DNA of 64,000 nucleotides from Lichenicola sp964247755 (GCA_964247755.1 CAXTVX010000002.1:109743-173742); one strand, 5' to 3'. Positions 45,685 to 55,659 are shown, counted from the first letter of the stretch. A program made the numbers and translations. Notes: generated from the letters alone by a model not told the origin.

Positions 45685-46854
45685 TCAGACGGTCCCGCCG
45701 CCGCAGGCGGCGGCCAGCGCGTCGAGCGCCGGGCCGCTGCGTGCATGGCCGAGGCCGATCCTCACCCGGTCGGTCGGCAACGGCGCCAGCGTCGTCTGCC
45801 AGAGCATCCCCGGCAGCAGCAGGATGCCCCGCTCGCGCGCCAGGCGGTCCACGAAGCCATCCGCGCTGCCCGTGCCGAGATAGCGGGGATAGCCGATGGC
45901 GAGGTTGCGCGCCGGCTCGGGCGCGAACAGGTCGGGCCGGGTGCCGAGGATCGCCTGCAGCTTGTGCCAGTTCGCCGCCCCGATGGCCCGTGCCGCCGGC
46001 ACGATCCGCTCCTCCGCGGCCAGCGCGATGGCGGCCAGCACGATGCTGCCGGTCGACAGGCAGGTCGACAGCATGCTCTTGACGACGATCGCCGCGTCGA
46101 GGAGGGCCCGGTCGCGGCAGGCGATCCAGCCGACGCGCAGCCCCGGCAGGCCGAAGCCCTTGGACAGCCCGTTGATCGAGACGCCGCGCTCGTACAGGTC
46201 GGCCAGCATCGGCGGCTGCAGCGTGCCCTGCACGACCTCGGTCTGGCGGTAGATCTCGTCGTTGACCAGCCACACGCCGCGACGGCGGCACAAGGCGACC
46301 AGCGCGTCCAGCCGGTCCGGGTGGATCGAGGCGCCGGTCGGGCTGTTGGGGAAGTTCATCATGACCAGGCGCGTATCCGGACGAAGCGCTGCCTCGATCC
46401 TGTCCGGATCCGGCTGCCAGTCCTCGTCCTCGCGTAGGGCGAGGCCGGTGACAGCGCCGAGCGAGCCGAGGATCAGTTCCGAAGGCTGGTAGATCGGCAG
46501 CAGCAGCACCGCATGCGACCCGGGCGGCAGCAGCACCTTCAGCACGCAGCTGACCGCTTCCTGGGCGCCGCAGCAGCACAGGACATCCTCCGCTGCGAGC
46601 AGGCGATGCCGTGCGGCGATCGCCGTGCGCAGCTCCCGGCTGCCGCGCGGGTCGCCGTAGCCGAAGCGGAGCGACTGCCACTCCTCCTGCGCGTTCGCGC
46701 TCGCCATCGACAGCAGCGACGACAAGGACAGCGTCTCGGAGTCGGAGCTGGACAGGTCGTGGGTCGCGTGGTCGATCCAGCGCGCCAGGAACTCACCCAG
46801 GGCGAAGCGGGCGGCGCCCGATCCGGTCACGAGGGGGGCCGTGCGGCGGCGCAT
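45685..46854 (-). CDS. Class I/II PLP-dependent aminotransferase
   Basis: Fold-type I aminotransferase: GYGDPRGSRELRTAIAARH, CCGAQEAVSCVLKVLL, NFPNSPTG (substrate/cofactor Asn), VNDEIYRQ (Asp stacking on PLP), the Schiff-base lysine in INGLSKGFGLPGLRVGW, and a C-terminal RIGLG Arg region. The ATG at 46854 gives 389 residues; ATGs at 46923 and 46980 are alternatives and none has a good ribosome-binding site. The subgroup resembles capreomycidine-synthase-like aminotransferases, but the substrate is unknown. There is 114 bp before the 23-codon ORF of the DoxX pair, so cotranscription is possible. Confidence 0.82.
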   Translation of the reverse strand: MRRRTAPLVTGSGAARFALGEFLARWIDHATHDLSSSDSETLSLSSLLSMASANAQEEWQSLRFGYGDPRGSRELRTAIAARHRLLAAEDVLCCCGAQEAVSCVLKVLLPPGSHAVLLLPIYQPSELILGSLGAVTGLALREDEDWQPDPDRIEAALRPDTRLVMMNFPNSPTGASIHPDRLDALVALCRRRGVWLVNDEIYRQTEVVQGTLQPPMLADLYERGVSINGLSKGFGLPGLRVGWIACRDRALLDAAIVVKSMLSTCLSTGSIVLAAIALAAEERIVPAARAIGAANWHKLQAILGTRPDLFAPEPARNLAIGYPRYLGTGSADGFVDRLARERGILLLPGMLWQTTLAPLPTDRVRIGLGHARSGPALDALAAACGGGTV

Positions 46855-47076
46855 ACCGCGTCGCGCGCGGTGTTCGCCATCGCTTTCTTCCGGACATCGG
46901 TTCGTGTCAGGCCCCGCCTCCATGATCCGGTGATGCCGTTCGCCCGAAGCGTCGCCGGCCGATGGGCTGGTGCGCTCCATGCCGATGGTTCTTCGTCACC
47001 GGCAGCGGTTGGTGACACCCTCCTGCCGACTGGCCGGAACCGTGGCGCTGCGCGGGCGAGGCCAGCACCAAGGGCC

Positions 47077-47844
47077 TCAGTCCACCTTGGCCTTGAGCAC
47101 GCGCTCGAACAACGCCAGCATCCAGCCGGTGGCCTGTCCGAACAGCGCCGGGTCGTAGCGCGGGCCCTCGTCGCGCAAAAAGGCGTGCGCGGCGTTCACC
47201 TCGTGCCATTCGTAGCGGGCGGCGACCTGCTCCAGCCGGTCGCGGATCAGCTGCCGTCCGGCGAACGGCACGTGCGGGTCCTGTCGGCCGAACACCCACA
47301 GGGTTTCTGCCCCGAGCGCTTCCATGCGACGGAGGCTGTCATCGGACCGGCCGGCACCCAGCGTCGCGGAGTGGATGTCGGTGGGATAGAAGCAGGCGAC
47401 CGCGGAGACCGACGGGTCGAGCGCCGCGCGATAGGCCAGGTGGCCGCCCAGGCACACGCCGAGGGTGCCGAGCCGGCCGGTGCAGGCCTCGTGGTCGCGC
47501 AGGAAGGCGAGTGCTGCCGTGGCGTCGGCGTCGAACGCCGTCACCGGCTTGGTGAACTTGAGCGCGTTGCCGCGCTCGGTGCCGGGCGCGTCGTAGCGCA
47601 GCACCGTGCCGGGCGGCTCGTACTCGTGGTACACCTCCGGCACCGCCACGAGGTAGCCGTGGCCGGCCACGAACGCCGCCAGGCGGCGGATCGGGTCGGT
47701 GACCTGGTAGATCTCGGAGAAGAACAGGATGCCGGGATGGCGGCCGGGAACCGCCGGGCGGAACAGGTGCAGGCGCATGGTGCCGCCCGTCCCGGGCTCG
47801 CCCGGCACCGGCAGGTCGACCGCCTCGTCGGTCCGGATGATCAT
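47077..47844 (-). CDS. Dienelactone hydrolase family protein
   Basis: Alpha/beta hydrolase of 255 residues with the dienelactone-hydrolase nucleophile Cys in GVCLGGHLA (C131), E44 in FFSEIYQ, Asp in FGRQDPHVP and His in NAAHAFLRDE, so the triad and the regulating Glu are complete. N-terminal domain RLHLFRPAVPGRHPGILFFSE is typical. Likely cytosolic; substrate may be a lactone or ester. Divergent from the large unknown gene at 48008 across 163 bp. Confidence 0.88.
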   Translation of the reverse strand: MIIRTDEAVDLPVPGEPGTGGTMRLHLFRPAVPGRHPGILFFSEIYQVTDPIRRLAAFVAGHGYLVAVPEVYHEYEPPGTVLRYDAPGTERGNALKFTKPVTAFDADATAALAFLRDHEACTGRLGTLGVCLGGHLAYRAALDPSVSAVACFYPTDIHSATLGAGRSDDSLRRMEALGAETLWVFGRQDPHVPFAGRQLIRDRLEQVAARYEWHEVNAAHAFLRDEGPRYDPALFGQATGWMLALFERVLKAKVD

Positions 47845-48007
47845 AAGGCCGGCGCTCCGCTGCAGCAGTGCCGCATCCTGGCTGCGGTCCGGAGCCGCCG
47901 CAACCGCCGGCTGGCGCGTTGAGCTGGGACGGCTTTGCCGTCAAACTGACGTTCTCGGGGTTCGGCCCGAAGCGTCATCCGCGACGTCCAGCGAGGTTTG
48001 AGCATCC

Positions 48008-49888
48008 ATGCCGTTGACCTTCGACCGTGTGCTGGTCGCCGCAGCACAGCTCGGCACGATCCTCGACAACGGCAAGCCGGCGGTGTTCGTGCCGGGCTGG
48101 AACCCAGCCTTCGCCTATTTCGGCCTCGCCCCGGTGGTGGTGCTGGTGTTCCGGCACGATGACGGGCGGCAGGCGAGCTGGTACCTGGACGAGACGCTGG
48201 ACCGGCGCGGCGGCTCGGTGGCCGAGCTGTCGCCCGAGCTGCGCCGCTCGCTGATGGAGGCGGCCGCCCTGCTGTTCGACGGGCTGTGGCACAAGATCAT
48301 GCAGACCGCGGTGCCGCCGCCGCTGGACCCGCGCGAGGCCGGCTTCTTCAAGATCCCCGAAAGCACGCGGGCGGAAATCCTGTCGCTCTATCTGGGCGGC
48401 TTCGAGGCCGGCACCCGCTTCGCCGCGGTGGATCAGCTCGATCCGGAGCGGCCGGACAGCCAGCTGGTCGATCTCGGGCCGCGACGGCTGCCGCTGCAGC
48501 GCGGCCACCTCCATGCGCTGTTCAACCCGGGCGGGCTGCAGGCGCAGAACCACGCCTTCATCGAGCAGGGCCGGATGACCTTCCCCTCGCCGGTGGACGG
48601 GCGGCCGATGACGGTGCGTCACGCGCTGGTGCTGCACGGCACGATCTACGCCTACCGCACCGTGGAGGAGGCGACCGGCACGGTGATGTTCCTGGTCGCG
48701 GGCGAGATCTTCTTCCGCCTGTCGGGGCTGTTCATCCCCGAGGGACGGATCTGCGTGGCGCTGCACCGGGACGCGATCCAGGCGCAGATGCCGGAGATGT
48801 TCCGCGAGTTCTTCGCCCGGGTGATGCAGCACGGCGACCTCCTGGCGCGCTACTTCGCCAACGATCGCACGGTTCCGCTGCACGCCTGGCGCGGGGTGAC
48901 GGCGATGCATATCGGCCACGTGCTGTGGAACGACATCTCAGGGATCGGCAACATCGTGGCCGCGGTCAGGCCGATGACGCTGCCGCGCTTCGCCCTGTTC
49001 GACTGCGAGATGGAGCCGGAAATGTACGGCGCCCTCGACGCGATCTTTCCCGAGCTCAAGGGGCTGGTCGACCGCAGCCAGAAGGGGTTCCAGGAGTCGA
49101 TCCCGTCCTTCTACGTCAATGGCCAGTGCCTGATCCGCTCGTCGGGCATGACCGTGACGAGAAGCGTGCGCACGCGGATCCTGGACACGGTGCGCCCGCT
49201 CGACCGCGCCTCGCCGGCCTCGATCTGCGCCCTGGCGCGCGCCGACGCCGTGCCGGTGGTGCTGTTCGGCATACGGGTCGAGAACCGCACGATGGTGAAC
49301 CTCGAGGCGTTCTGCACCGCCCTGGTGGACCGGCTGTCGCGCACGCTGGGCGAGGCGGTGCTGGTGGTGGACGGGCACAACAGCCGGATCGGGGCACCCG
49401 ACTCCTTCATCTGGAGCCATGGCGAGCACGGCGCCAAGCGCCGCCCGATCGACATCGAGCGCGACATGGTGGACGCGATGCGGGGGCGGGCGGAGGGCAC
49501 GGGGGTCGAGATCGTCAGCACGATCGGCATGCCGATCACCGAAAGCCTGGCCTGCGGCCGCGAGGCGTCGGCGATGGTGGCGATCTGGGGGGCGGGCCTG
49601 GCCAAGTATCGCTGGGTCTGCAACATCCCCGGCCTGGTCGTCACCAACCATTGGAACCTGTCCAACCTCGGCGACCTGCACATCTACGACAGCCCGCAGA
49701 TGATGGAGGAGCCGACCGCGGTGCGGTTCATCGAGCCGGACGCGGTGCAGGACCTGCCGGAAGCGCCGCTGGTGGTGCCGCTGGGGCCAGACTTCATCCC
49801 GTCGATCTGCAACTTCCGCGTCGACGAGGCGAAGGCGATGGAGGCGGTCGACGCCATGCTGCGCGAACGGATCCCGGTCACGACCTGA
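48008..49888 (+). CDS. Large protein of unknown function, PGW-WYLD family (paralogue A)
   Basis: 626 residues, no signal peptide or membrane helix. The N-terminal module contains PGW (29-31) and WYLD (58-61) in the pattern FVPGWN..FAYFGLAPVVVLVFRHDDGRQASWYLD. The middle holds HIGHVLWNDISGIGNIV (about 300-316). The C-terminal half has GIRVENRTM (about 420), VVDGHNSR, KRRPIDIERDMV and IWGAGLAKYRWVCNIPG (about 526). These C-terminal motifs recur in the gene at 57921 and are reminiscent of the nucleotide-sugar half of GT-B glycosyltransferases (G-A-x-L...PG), which is inference. GAGG precedes the ATG. I cannot assign a function. Confidence 0.75.
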   Translation: MPLTFDRVLVAAAQLGTILDNGKPAVFVPGWNPAFAYFGLAPVVVLVFRHDDGRQASWYLDETLDRRGGSVAELSPELRRSLMEAAALLFDGLWHKIMQTAVPPPLDPREAGFFKIPESTRAEILSLYLGGFEAGTRFAAVDQLDPERPDSQLVDLGPRRLPLQRGHLHALFNPGGLQAQNHAFIEQGRMTFPSPVDGRPMTVRHALVLHGTIYAYRTVEEATGTVMFLVAGEIFFRLSGLFIPEGRICVALHRDAIQAQMPEMFREFFARVMQHGDLLARYFANDRTVPLHAWRGVTAMHIGHVLWNDISGIGNIVAAVRPMTLPRFALFDCEMEPEMYGALDAIFPELKGLVDRSQKGFQESIPSFYVNGQCLIRSSGMTVTRSVRTRILDTVRPLDRASPASICALARADAVPVVLFGIRVENRTMVNLEAFCTALVDRLSRTLGEAVLVVDGHNSRIGAPDSFIWSHGEHGAKRRPIDIERDMVDAMRGRAEGTGVEIVSTIGMPITESLACGREASAMVAIWGAGLAKYRWVCNIPGLVVTNHWNLSNLGDLHIYDSPQMMEEPTAVRFIEPDAVQDLPEAPLVVPLGPDFIPSICNFRVDEAKAMEAVDAMLRERIPVTT

Positions 49889-49913
49889 CGGCAGCCCGGC
49901 GGGGGAGGATCGG

Positions 49914-50366
49914 ATGGCACGCTACACCGCGGACGTCACCTGGACCTTGGAGAGCGGCGCCGATTTCGCCGCCGGCCGCTACAGCCGCCGGCACACGGTG
50001 GGCTTCGACGGCGGGATCACGGTTCGGGCGTCCGCCTCGCCGCACGTGGTCGGACGGTGGGCCGACGCGGCGGCGGTGGATCCGGAGGAGATGCTGGTCG
50101 CCGCCCTGTCCAGCTGCCACATGCTGTCGTTCCTGCACGCAGCGCGCCTCGCCGGCTTCACCGTGGCCGCCTATCGCGACCGGGCGGAAGGAACGATGGC
50201 GGAGATCGCACCCGGCCGGCAGGCGGTCATGCGGGTGGTGCTGCATCCCGCCATCGCGTGGACCGGAACCGCTCCGGACGAGGATGCGCCGGGGCGGCTG
50301 CACCACGAGGCGCACGACGCCTGCTACATCGCCAACTCGGTGAGAACCGCCGTCGTGGTGGCCTGA
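49914..50366 (+). CDS. OsmC/Ohr-family peroxiredoxin-like protein
   Basis: 150 residues, with the two catalytic cysteines of the family: C68 in LVAALSSCHMLSFL and C137 in HDACYIANS. Reduces organic hydroperoxides with lipoyl or thiol partners. ATG 49914 has GGAGGATCGG directly upstream. It follows the unknown gene by 25 bp on the same strand and is followed 80 bp later by a GST-family gene, so the three may be cotranscribed as a stress set. Confidence 0.9.
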   Translation: MARYTADVTWTLESGADFAAGRYSRRHTVGFDGGITVRASASPHVVGRWADAAAVDPEEMLVAALSSCHMLSFLHAARLAGFTVAAYRDRAEGTMAEIAPGRQAVMRVVLHPAIAWTGTAPDEDAPGRLHHEAHDACYIANSVRTAVVVA

Positions 50367-50446
50367 GGACCGGCGGCACGGGCGGCCCTGCCGGCAACTT
50401 TCCGGACGCGTCGTTCCTTGGGGTCCGGAAGCCAAGGAGGATCGGC

Positions 50447-51094
50447 ATGACCACGCTGTACTGGGGTCCACATACCTGCGCGATCGGCATTCACGTGCTG
50501 CTGGAGGAGATCGGCGCCCCCTACGACACGGTGAAGATGGACGTGGTGGGCGGCGAAAGCCATCGGCCGCCGTTCAACGGCCTGAACCCGAAGGAGAAGG
50601 TGCCGACGGTGGTGCGCGACGACGGCTCGGTGCTGACCGAGTACGGCAGCATCGCGCGCTGGCTGGCCTACGCCCACCCGGAGGCGGGGCTGCTGCCGTC
50701 CGACCGGGCGGACGAGATCCATGCGCAGATGATGATGGATTACGCGGTCGGCACCGTGCACGCGCAAGGGTTCGGCCGCATCTTCAAGCCGGCCGAGTTC
50801 GAGCCGGACGACCTCGTGCACGGCACGCTTGGGCTGGGATCCGGCAACGTGAAGGCACTAGGGCGGACGATGGTGGAGAAGGGGCTGGGCATCCTGGCGA
50901 CGCAGCTCGGCAGCCGCGAATGGGCCGGCGGCACCGCGTTCGGGATCGCCGACACCGCGCTGTTCTATGTCGAGCGCTGGGCGCCGCAGGTGGAGATCGC
51001 CCTGCCCTCGCCCCTGGACGCCCATTTCGCGCGGATGAAGGCGCGCCCGGCGGTGCGCCGGGTGATGGAGATCTGGGGCGAGCCGGCCGGCTGA
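50447..51094 (+). CDS. Glutathione S-transferase family protein
   Basis: 215 residues. The thioredoxin-fold N domain starts MTTLYWGPHTCAIGIHVLLEEIGAPYDTVKMD, contains PKEKVPTVV (cis-Pro) and LTEYGSIARWLAYAHP (G-site Ser region); the C-terminal helical domain carries GIADTALFYVERW, the conserved folding motif (I-A-D). AAGGAGG lies 6 nt before the ATG. A Cys at position 11 in GPHTCAIG suggests a beta-class-like enzyme. Substrate unknown. Confidence 0.9.
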   Translation: MTTLYWGPHTCAIGIHVLLEEIGAPYDTVKMDVVGGESHRPPFNGLNPKEKVPTVVRDDGSVLTEYGSIARWLAYAHPEAGLLPSDRADEIHAQMMMDYAVGTVHAQGFGRIFKPAEFEPDDLVHGTLGLGSGNVKALGRTMVEKGLGILATQLGSREWAGGTAFGIADTALFYVERWAPQVEIALPSPLDAHFARMKARPAVRRVMEIWGEPAG

Positions 51095-51106
51095 CCGGGC
51101 CCGCCC

Positions 51107-52516
51107 TCAGCGCCCGATGCGGCGGAGCGGGGCGCCGGCGAGCAGCTTGTGCTCGATCGACTCCAGCGACACGCCCTTGGTCTCGGGCACCAGGAACACG
51201 ACGAACAGGATGAACCCGGCGTTCAGGGCGGCGAACAGCCAGAAGGTGTTGGCCTGGCCCAGCACCGCAAGCAGGGTCAGGAAGGTGTTGCCGACCAGCC
51301 AGTTCGCCGCCCAGTTGGTGAAGGTGGAGACCGCAATGCCGAAGTCGCGGCCCTGCAGCGGCTGGATCTCGGCGCACAGGGTCCAGATCAGCGGGCCAGG
51401 GGCGGCGGCGAAACCGACGATGAACACCAGCACCATCGCCACCAGCAGGTACCGGCCGAACTCGCCGTGCACGCCGAGGCCGAGCAGGATGCCAACCGCG
51501 GCCATGCCGACCGCCATGACCACGAAGCACACGCCGAGCATCGGCTTGCGGCCCCAGCGGTCGGCGAAGCCGATGGCGATCAGGGTGGCGAGCACGTTGG
51601 CCAAGCCGACCACGGCGGTCGCCCAGTTGGAGGCGCCGGCGCCGAAGCCGGCCAGGCCGAAGATCCTCGGCGCGTAGTACATGATGACGTTGATGCCGGT
51701 GAGCTGCTGCACCACCTGGAGCCCGATGCCGAGATAGACCGAGCGGCGGAAGTTCGGGTTGGCGCGGAACATGGCGGGGCCGAGCTGGCGCACCGTCAGC
51801 TGCTCGCGCACGCCGGCGATCTCCCTGTCGACCTCGGCCGGATCGTCGCGCAGCGTGCGCAGCACCGTGCGCGCCTCCTCGTCGCGGCCGCGCAGCAGGA
51901 ACCAGCGCGGGCTTTCCGGCAGGAACAGCACGGCCAGGAGGAAGACGAGGCCGGGAACGGCGATGATGCCGAGCATCAGCCGCCAATTGCCGCTGGGCGT
52001 CAGCAGGCTGTCGGACACGAAGGCGAGCAGGATGCCGATCGTCACCATCAGCTGGTACAGCGACACCATTGCCCCGCGCCAATGCGCTGGTGCCACCTCG
52101 GAGATGTAGAGCGGGCCGGTGAAGGCGACGATGCCAATCGCCAGTCCCAGCACCACGCGGCCGATCATCAGGGTCGGGACCCCGCCGGCGAAAGCGCAGA
52201 ACAGCGCGCCGGCGACGAACAGCACCGCCCCGATCAGCAGCGACTTCCGCCGGCCAAGCCGATACGACAGCGTGCCAGCGCCAGCCGCGCCGGCGGCGGC
52301 ACCGGCCATCATGATGCTGACGATCCATTCCTGGGTGCGGGTGTCGGCGCCGAACGCCCGGCCGATGAAGCCGAGCGCGCCGGCGATCACGCCGATGTCC
52401 AGCCCGAACATCAGCCCGGCCAGGCTCGCCAGCCCACAGGTGACGAAGGCCCGCATCGGCAGGTCGTCCGACACCGCGCCAGGCGGTGCGGCGAGGCGAT
52501 CGCGTGTGGTGGACAT
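51107..52516 (-). CDS. Sugar porter family MFS transporter
   Basis: 469 residues, 12 helices. Sugar porter signatures: GLDIGVIAGALGFI (helix 1), DRWGRKP-type loops (RLGRRKS and FADRWGRKPML), PESPRW after helix 6, QQLTGINVIMYYAP in helix 7 (hexose-binding QQxxGxN), and PETKG at the end. Likely a proton symporter for a hexose (GalP/XylE-like). ATG 52516. Convergent with the GST gene, only 12 bp apart. Confidence 0.93.
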   Translation of the reverse strand: MSTTRDRLAAPPGAVSDDLPMRAFVTCGLASLAGLMFGLDIGVIAGALGFIGRAFGADTRTQEWIVSIMMAGAAAGAAGAGTLSYRLGRRKSLLIGAVLFVAGALFCAFAGGVPTLMIGRVVLGLAIGIVAFTGPLYISEVAPAHWRGAMVSLYQLMVTIGILLAFVSDSLLTPSGNWRLMLGIIAVPGLVFLLAVLFLPESPRWFLLRGRDEEARTVLRTLRDDPAEVDREIAGVREQLTVRQLGPAMFRANPNFRRSVYLGIGLQVVQQLTGINVIMYYAPRIFGLAGFGAGASNWATAVVGLANVLATLIAIGFADRWGRKPMLGVCFVVMAVGMAAVGILLGLGVHGEFGRYLLVAMVLVFIVGFAAAPGPLIWTLCAEIQPLQGRDFGIAVSTFTNWAANWLVGNTFLTLLAVLGQANTFWLFAALNAGFILFVVFLVPETKGVSLESIEHKLLAGAPLRRIGR

Positions 52517-52674
52517 GGCCTGGAACGCTCCTCGGTCGCTTTCCCCTCCGAGCCTTACGCGCGAACCCGACTACGGCTCCCTCGGCACCGGGCGTCGCCC
52601 CGGCCCGGCTGCCGCGTCATGGACAGCCGGCTCCGGCTGATGTTTCGTGGCCGGAGACGTTCCAGGAATGCTTC

Positions 52675-53463
52675 ATGGTCCCATACCAGCCGTTCTCGCC
52701 CGCCTACGCCTTTTCCGGGCTGGTGATCGGCATCCTGGTCGGGCTGACCGGGGTGGGCGGCGGATCGCTGATGACGCCGCTCCTGGTGCTGCTGTTCCGC
52801 TTCCATCCGGCGACGGCGATCGGCACCGACCTGCTCTACGCCGCCACCACCAAGACCGCCGGCACGCTGGTGCACGGCCTGATCGGCACGGTGGAATGGC
52901 GCCTGGTGGCGCTGCTGGCGGCAGGCTCCCTGCCGGGCACGCTGCTGACCCTGTGGGCCCTGTCCCGGCTCGGGCCGCCGACCGCCTCGACCGGGCACCT
53001 GCTGTCGGTTCTGCTGGGGGCCGCGCTGCTGCTGACCGCGGCCAGCCTGATCCTGCGCGGCACGCTGATGCGCTGGGCCGCGCAGTGGAACCCGAACCCG
53101 GGCGGACGGCGCCGCACGGTGCTGACGGTGGTGCTCGGGCTCTACCTCGGCGTGTTTGTGACCCTGTCGTCGGTGGGTGCCGGCGCGATCGGGGTCACCG
53201 CGCTGATCCTGCTGTATCCCGGGCTGCCGACCGCGCGCGTGGTGGGATCGGACATCGCGCACGCGGTGCCGCTCACCCTGGTGGCCGGGATCGGCCACTG
53301 GATGATCGGCTCGGTCGACTGGCACCTGTTCCTGTCGCTGGTGACGGGCTCGATCCCGGGCGTGGTAATCGGCAGCCTAATCGGCACCCGCGTGTCGGAG
53401 CGGGTGCTGCGACCGGCGCTGGCGACCATCCTGGTGGTGGTGGGGGTTCGCCTGCTCAGCTGA
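52675..53463 (+). CDS. TauE/SafE family permease
   Basis: 262-residue integral membrane protein with about eight helices and an internal duplication: IGILVGLTGVGGGSLMTPLLVLLFRFHPATAIGTDLLYAATTKTAGTLVHG in the first half and LSSVGAGAIGVTALILLYPGLPTARVVGSDIAHAVPLTLVAGIGH in the second. The family exports sulfite, sulfonates or organic anions; substrate not determinable. ATG 52675 has AGGA 8 nt upstream; the open frame upstream is ignored. Confidence 0.9.
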   Translation: MVPYQPFSPAYAFSGLVIGILVGLTGVGGGSLMTPLLVLLFRFHPATAIGTDLLYAATTKTAGTLVHGLIGTVEWRLVALLAAGSLPGTLLTLWALSRLGPPTASTGHLLSVLLGAALLLTAASLILRGTLMRWAAQWNPNPGGRRRTVLTVVLGLYLGVFVTLSSVGAGAIGVTALILLYPGLPTARVVGSDIAHAVPLTLVAGIGHWMIGSVDWHLFLSLVTGSIPGVVIGSLIGTRVSERVLRPALATILVVVGVRLLS

Positions 53464-53496
53464 GACCGGCCGGGGCCAGAGCAGGCGACGGGCGGA

Positions 53497-55074
53497 TCAG
53501 CCCTGGCCGTCGCCCTGCGAGCCGTTGTCGTCACCATTGCCGCTGCTGTTGCCGCCGCCGTTGCCGGCGTCGTTCGGCGAGATCGCGACGAACAGCATCT
53601 GCCCGTCATGCAGCACGCGCAGCGCCACCTCGCCGTTCTTCAGCGCGCCGTGGATCGCATCCGCCGCCCCGTGCGGGCTGTTCACCAGCGCGTTGCCAAC
53701 GCCGACGATCACGTCACCGGCCTTGAGCCCGGCCTGGTCGGCGGCCGAGCCGCTCTGCACCTCGCGCACCACCACGCCCTTGACGTCGTCGTCGAGGCCG
53801 AGCTGCTGGCGCAGGTCGGGGGTGAGGGCCGCGAGCGTCACCCCGATCGAGCCGGTGTTGCTGCTGTTCTCCGGGCCAGCCGCGCCCTGGCCGTTAGCGC
53901 CGCCGGGCTTGAGCATCACGGTGGCCTGGGCGGTCTGCGTGGCGCCGTTGCGCAGGAAGGTCAGCGTCACCTTGGTGTTCGGCACCACGCCGGCGACCTT
54001 GATCGCCAGGTCGCGCGGGTTGCCGACCTTCTGGTCGTTCAGCCTGGTGATGACGTCGCCCGGCTTGATGCCGGCGTGCTCCGCCGGGCTGTCGTTCGTC
54101 ACGCTGGCGACCAGGGCGCCGGCGGTGTCCGGGCTGCTGTCCGGGATCGGCAGGTTCAGCGCCTTGGCCATGCCGGGGGTGATGCCTTGCGCGGTGACGC
54201 CGATGAAGCCGCGCTGCACGTGGCCGGTCTTCTCCAGCTGCGCCACCACGTCCTTGACCGTGTCGGACGGGATCGCGAAGCCGATGCCGATGCTGCCGCC
54301 GCCGCTGCCCGGCGACAGGATGGCGGTGTTCACTCCCACCACCTTGCCGTCCTGGGTGATTAGCGGGCCGCCGGAGTTGCCGCGGTTGATCGGCGCGTCG
54401 ACCTGGATGAAGCTCTCGTATGGGCCGTCGCCGATGTCGCGGCCGCGTGCGGACACGATGCCGGCGGTGACCGAGCCGCCGAGGCCGTACGGGTTGCCGA
54501 CCGCGATCACCCACTCGCCCGGCTGCACGTCGTCGCTTTCGCCCAGCTGGATGAAGGACAGCTTGGCGGACGGCTTGACCTTGAGCAGGGCGATGTCGGT
54601 GCCGTTGTCGTGGCCGACCACCTTGGCCTTGAGCGTGGTGCCGTCGTCCAGGGTGACGCTGACCGAGGTCGCGTTCTTCACCACGTGGTTGTTGGTGACG
54701 ATGTAGCCGTCGGCGGAGATGATGAAGCCCGAGCCGCGCGCCTCGACCGTGCGCGAGCCGTGATTCTGCGGCGTCATCTGGAACGGGAACGGGAACGGAA
54801 ACGGCGTCTGCTGGCCGCCACCGCCCTCGCCGCCCGCCTCGTCGTCCTCCGAGCCGTCGTCCTTGAGCATGGAGGTGATGGACACAACAGCCGGCCGGAC
54901 CTGCTTGGCGAGGTCGACGAAGTCCGGCAGGTGCTGGCTCATGCCGCTGGGCCGGAGCGCGTTCTGGGCCTGCGCCGGAGCGGCGAGGCCGCCCAGGGTG
55001 GTGCCGGCAAGCAGCGCCGCGCAGGCGGTGGCGACCCAGCGGGACCGGAAGGAGTTCTGCGGAGCGTCCGACAT
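53497..55074 (-). CDS. degP: Periplasmic serine endoprotease DegP/HtrA
   Basis: Envelope quality-control protease-chaperone, 525 residues. Sec signal to AQAQ (about 37); catalytic triad H130 (IVTNNHVV), D160 (NGTDIALLKV), S234 (RGNSGGPL); two PDZ domains (about 300-385 and 440-515). The regulatory LA loop region (71-105) is acidic and Gly-rich and contains a PFPFPFPF repeat. C-terminal tail is Gly/Asn/Asp-rich. ATG 55074 with AGGA 5 nt upstream. Convergent with the TauE gene. Confidence 0.95.
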   Translation of the reverse strand: MSDAPQNSFRSRWVATACAALLAGTTLGGLAAPAQAQNALRPSGMSQHLPDFVDLAKQVRPAVVSITSMLKDDGSEDDEAGGEGGGGQQTPFPFPFPFQMTPQNHGSRTVEARGSGFIISADGYIVTNNHVVKNATSVSVTLDDGTTLKAKVVGHDNGTDIALLKVKPSAKLSFIQLGESDDVQPGEWVIAVGNPYGLGGSVTAGIVSARGRDIGDGPYESFIQVDAPINRGNSGGPLITQDGKVVGVNTAILSPGSGGGSIGIGFAIPSDTVKDVVAQLEKTGHVQRGFIGVTAQGITPGMAKALNLPIPDSSPDTAGALVASVTNDSPAEHAGIKPGDVITRLNDQKVGNPRDLAIKVAGVVPNTKVTLTFLRNGATQTAQATVMLKPGGANGQGAAGPENSSNTGSIGVTLAALTPDLRQQLGLDDDVKGVVVREVQSGSAADQAGLKAGDVIVGVGNALVNSPHGAADAIHGALKNGEVALRVLHDGQMLFVAISPNDAGNGGGNSSGNGDDNGSQGDGQG

Positions 55075-55182
55075 GGTGTTCCTGTTGCTTGGGGCGAGCC
55101 GACCGGGGCGGATCGGTCGATGATGAAGTGGAAGATGTGCCTTGCCGCCCTGCTTCACCCCTACGCGGCGATGAAACCTGCG

Positions 55183-55659
55183 TTAGCCGCGCAGGGAGCG
55201 GAAGAAATCGCGCAGCAGGGTTGCGGACTCGCGCTCGCACACGCCGCCGACCACTTCCGGCCGGTGCAGGCAGCCGGGCTGCCGGTACAGGCGCGGCCCG
55301 TGCTCCACCCCGCCGCCCTTCGGGTCGTAGGCGCCGAACACCACGCGGGCGACGCGGAAATGCGAGGCGGCGGCGGCGCACATCGGGCACGGCTCCAGCG
55401 TCGCCAGCAGGCTGCACCCATCCAGCCGGGTCTGGCCGAGCAGGGTCCCCGCCGCGCGCAGGGCGAGCAGCTCGGCATGGGCGGAGGCGTCGTGCCGCCC
55501 CTCCACCTCGTTGCCGGCGGCGGCCAGCACCCGCCCGTCCGGGGCCAGCACCACGGCGCCGACCGGCACCTCGCCGCGCAGACCGGCGGCGCGCGCCTCG
55601 CGCAGGGCCGCCTGCATCGGCGTGGTGGATCCGGTCCCGGCCTCGGTGCGCAATTCCAT
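55183..55659 (-). CDS. tadA: tRNA-specific adenosine deaminase TadA
   Basis: Zinc enzyme that converts A34 to inosine in tRNA-Arg. 158 residues with HAE (H61, catalytic E63) and PCPMC (C91, C94) zinc ligands in the order of the deaminase family, and VVFGAYDPKGGGVEHG downstream as in TadA. A guanine deaminase-like role is less likely given these motifs. ATG at 55659; only 29 bp separate it from the divergent amidotransferase gene. Confidence 0.92.
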   Translation of the reverse strand: MELRTEAGTGSTTPMQAALREARAAGLRGEVPVGAVVLAPDGRVLAAAGNEVEGRHDASAHAELLALRAAGTLLGQTRLDGCSLLATLEPCPMCAAAASHFRVARVVFGAYDPKGGGVEHGPRLYRQPGCLHRPEVVGGVCERESATLLRDFFRSLRG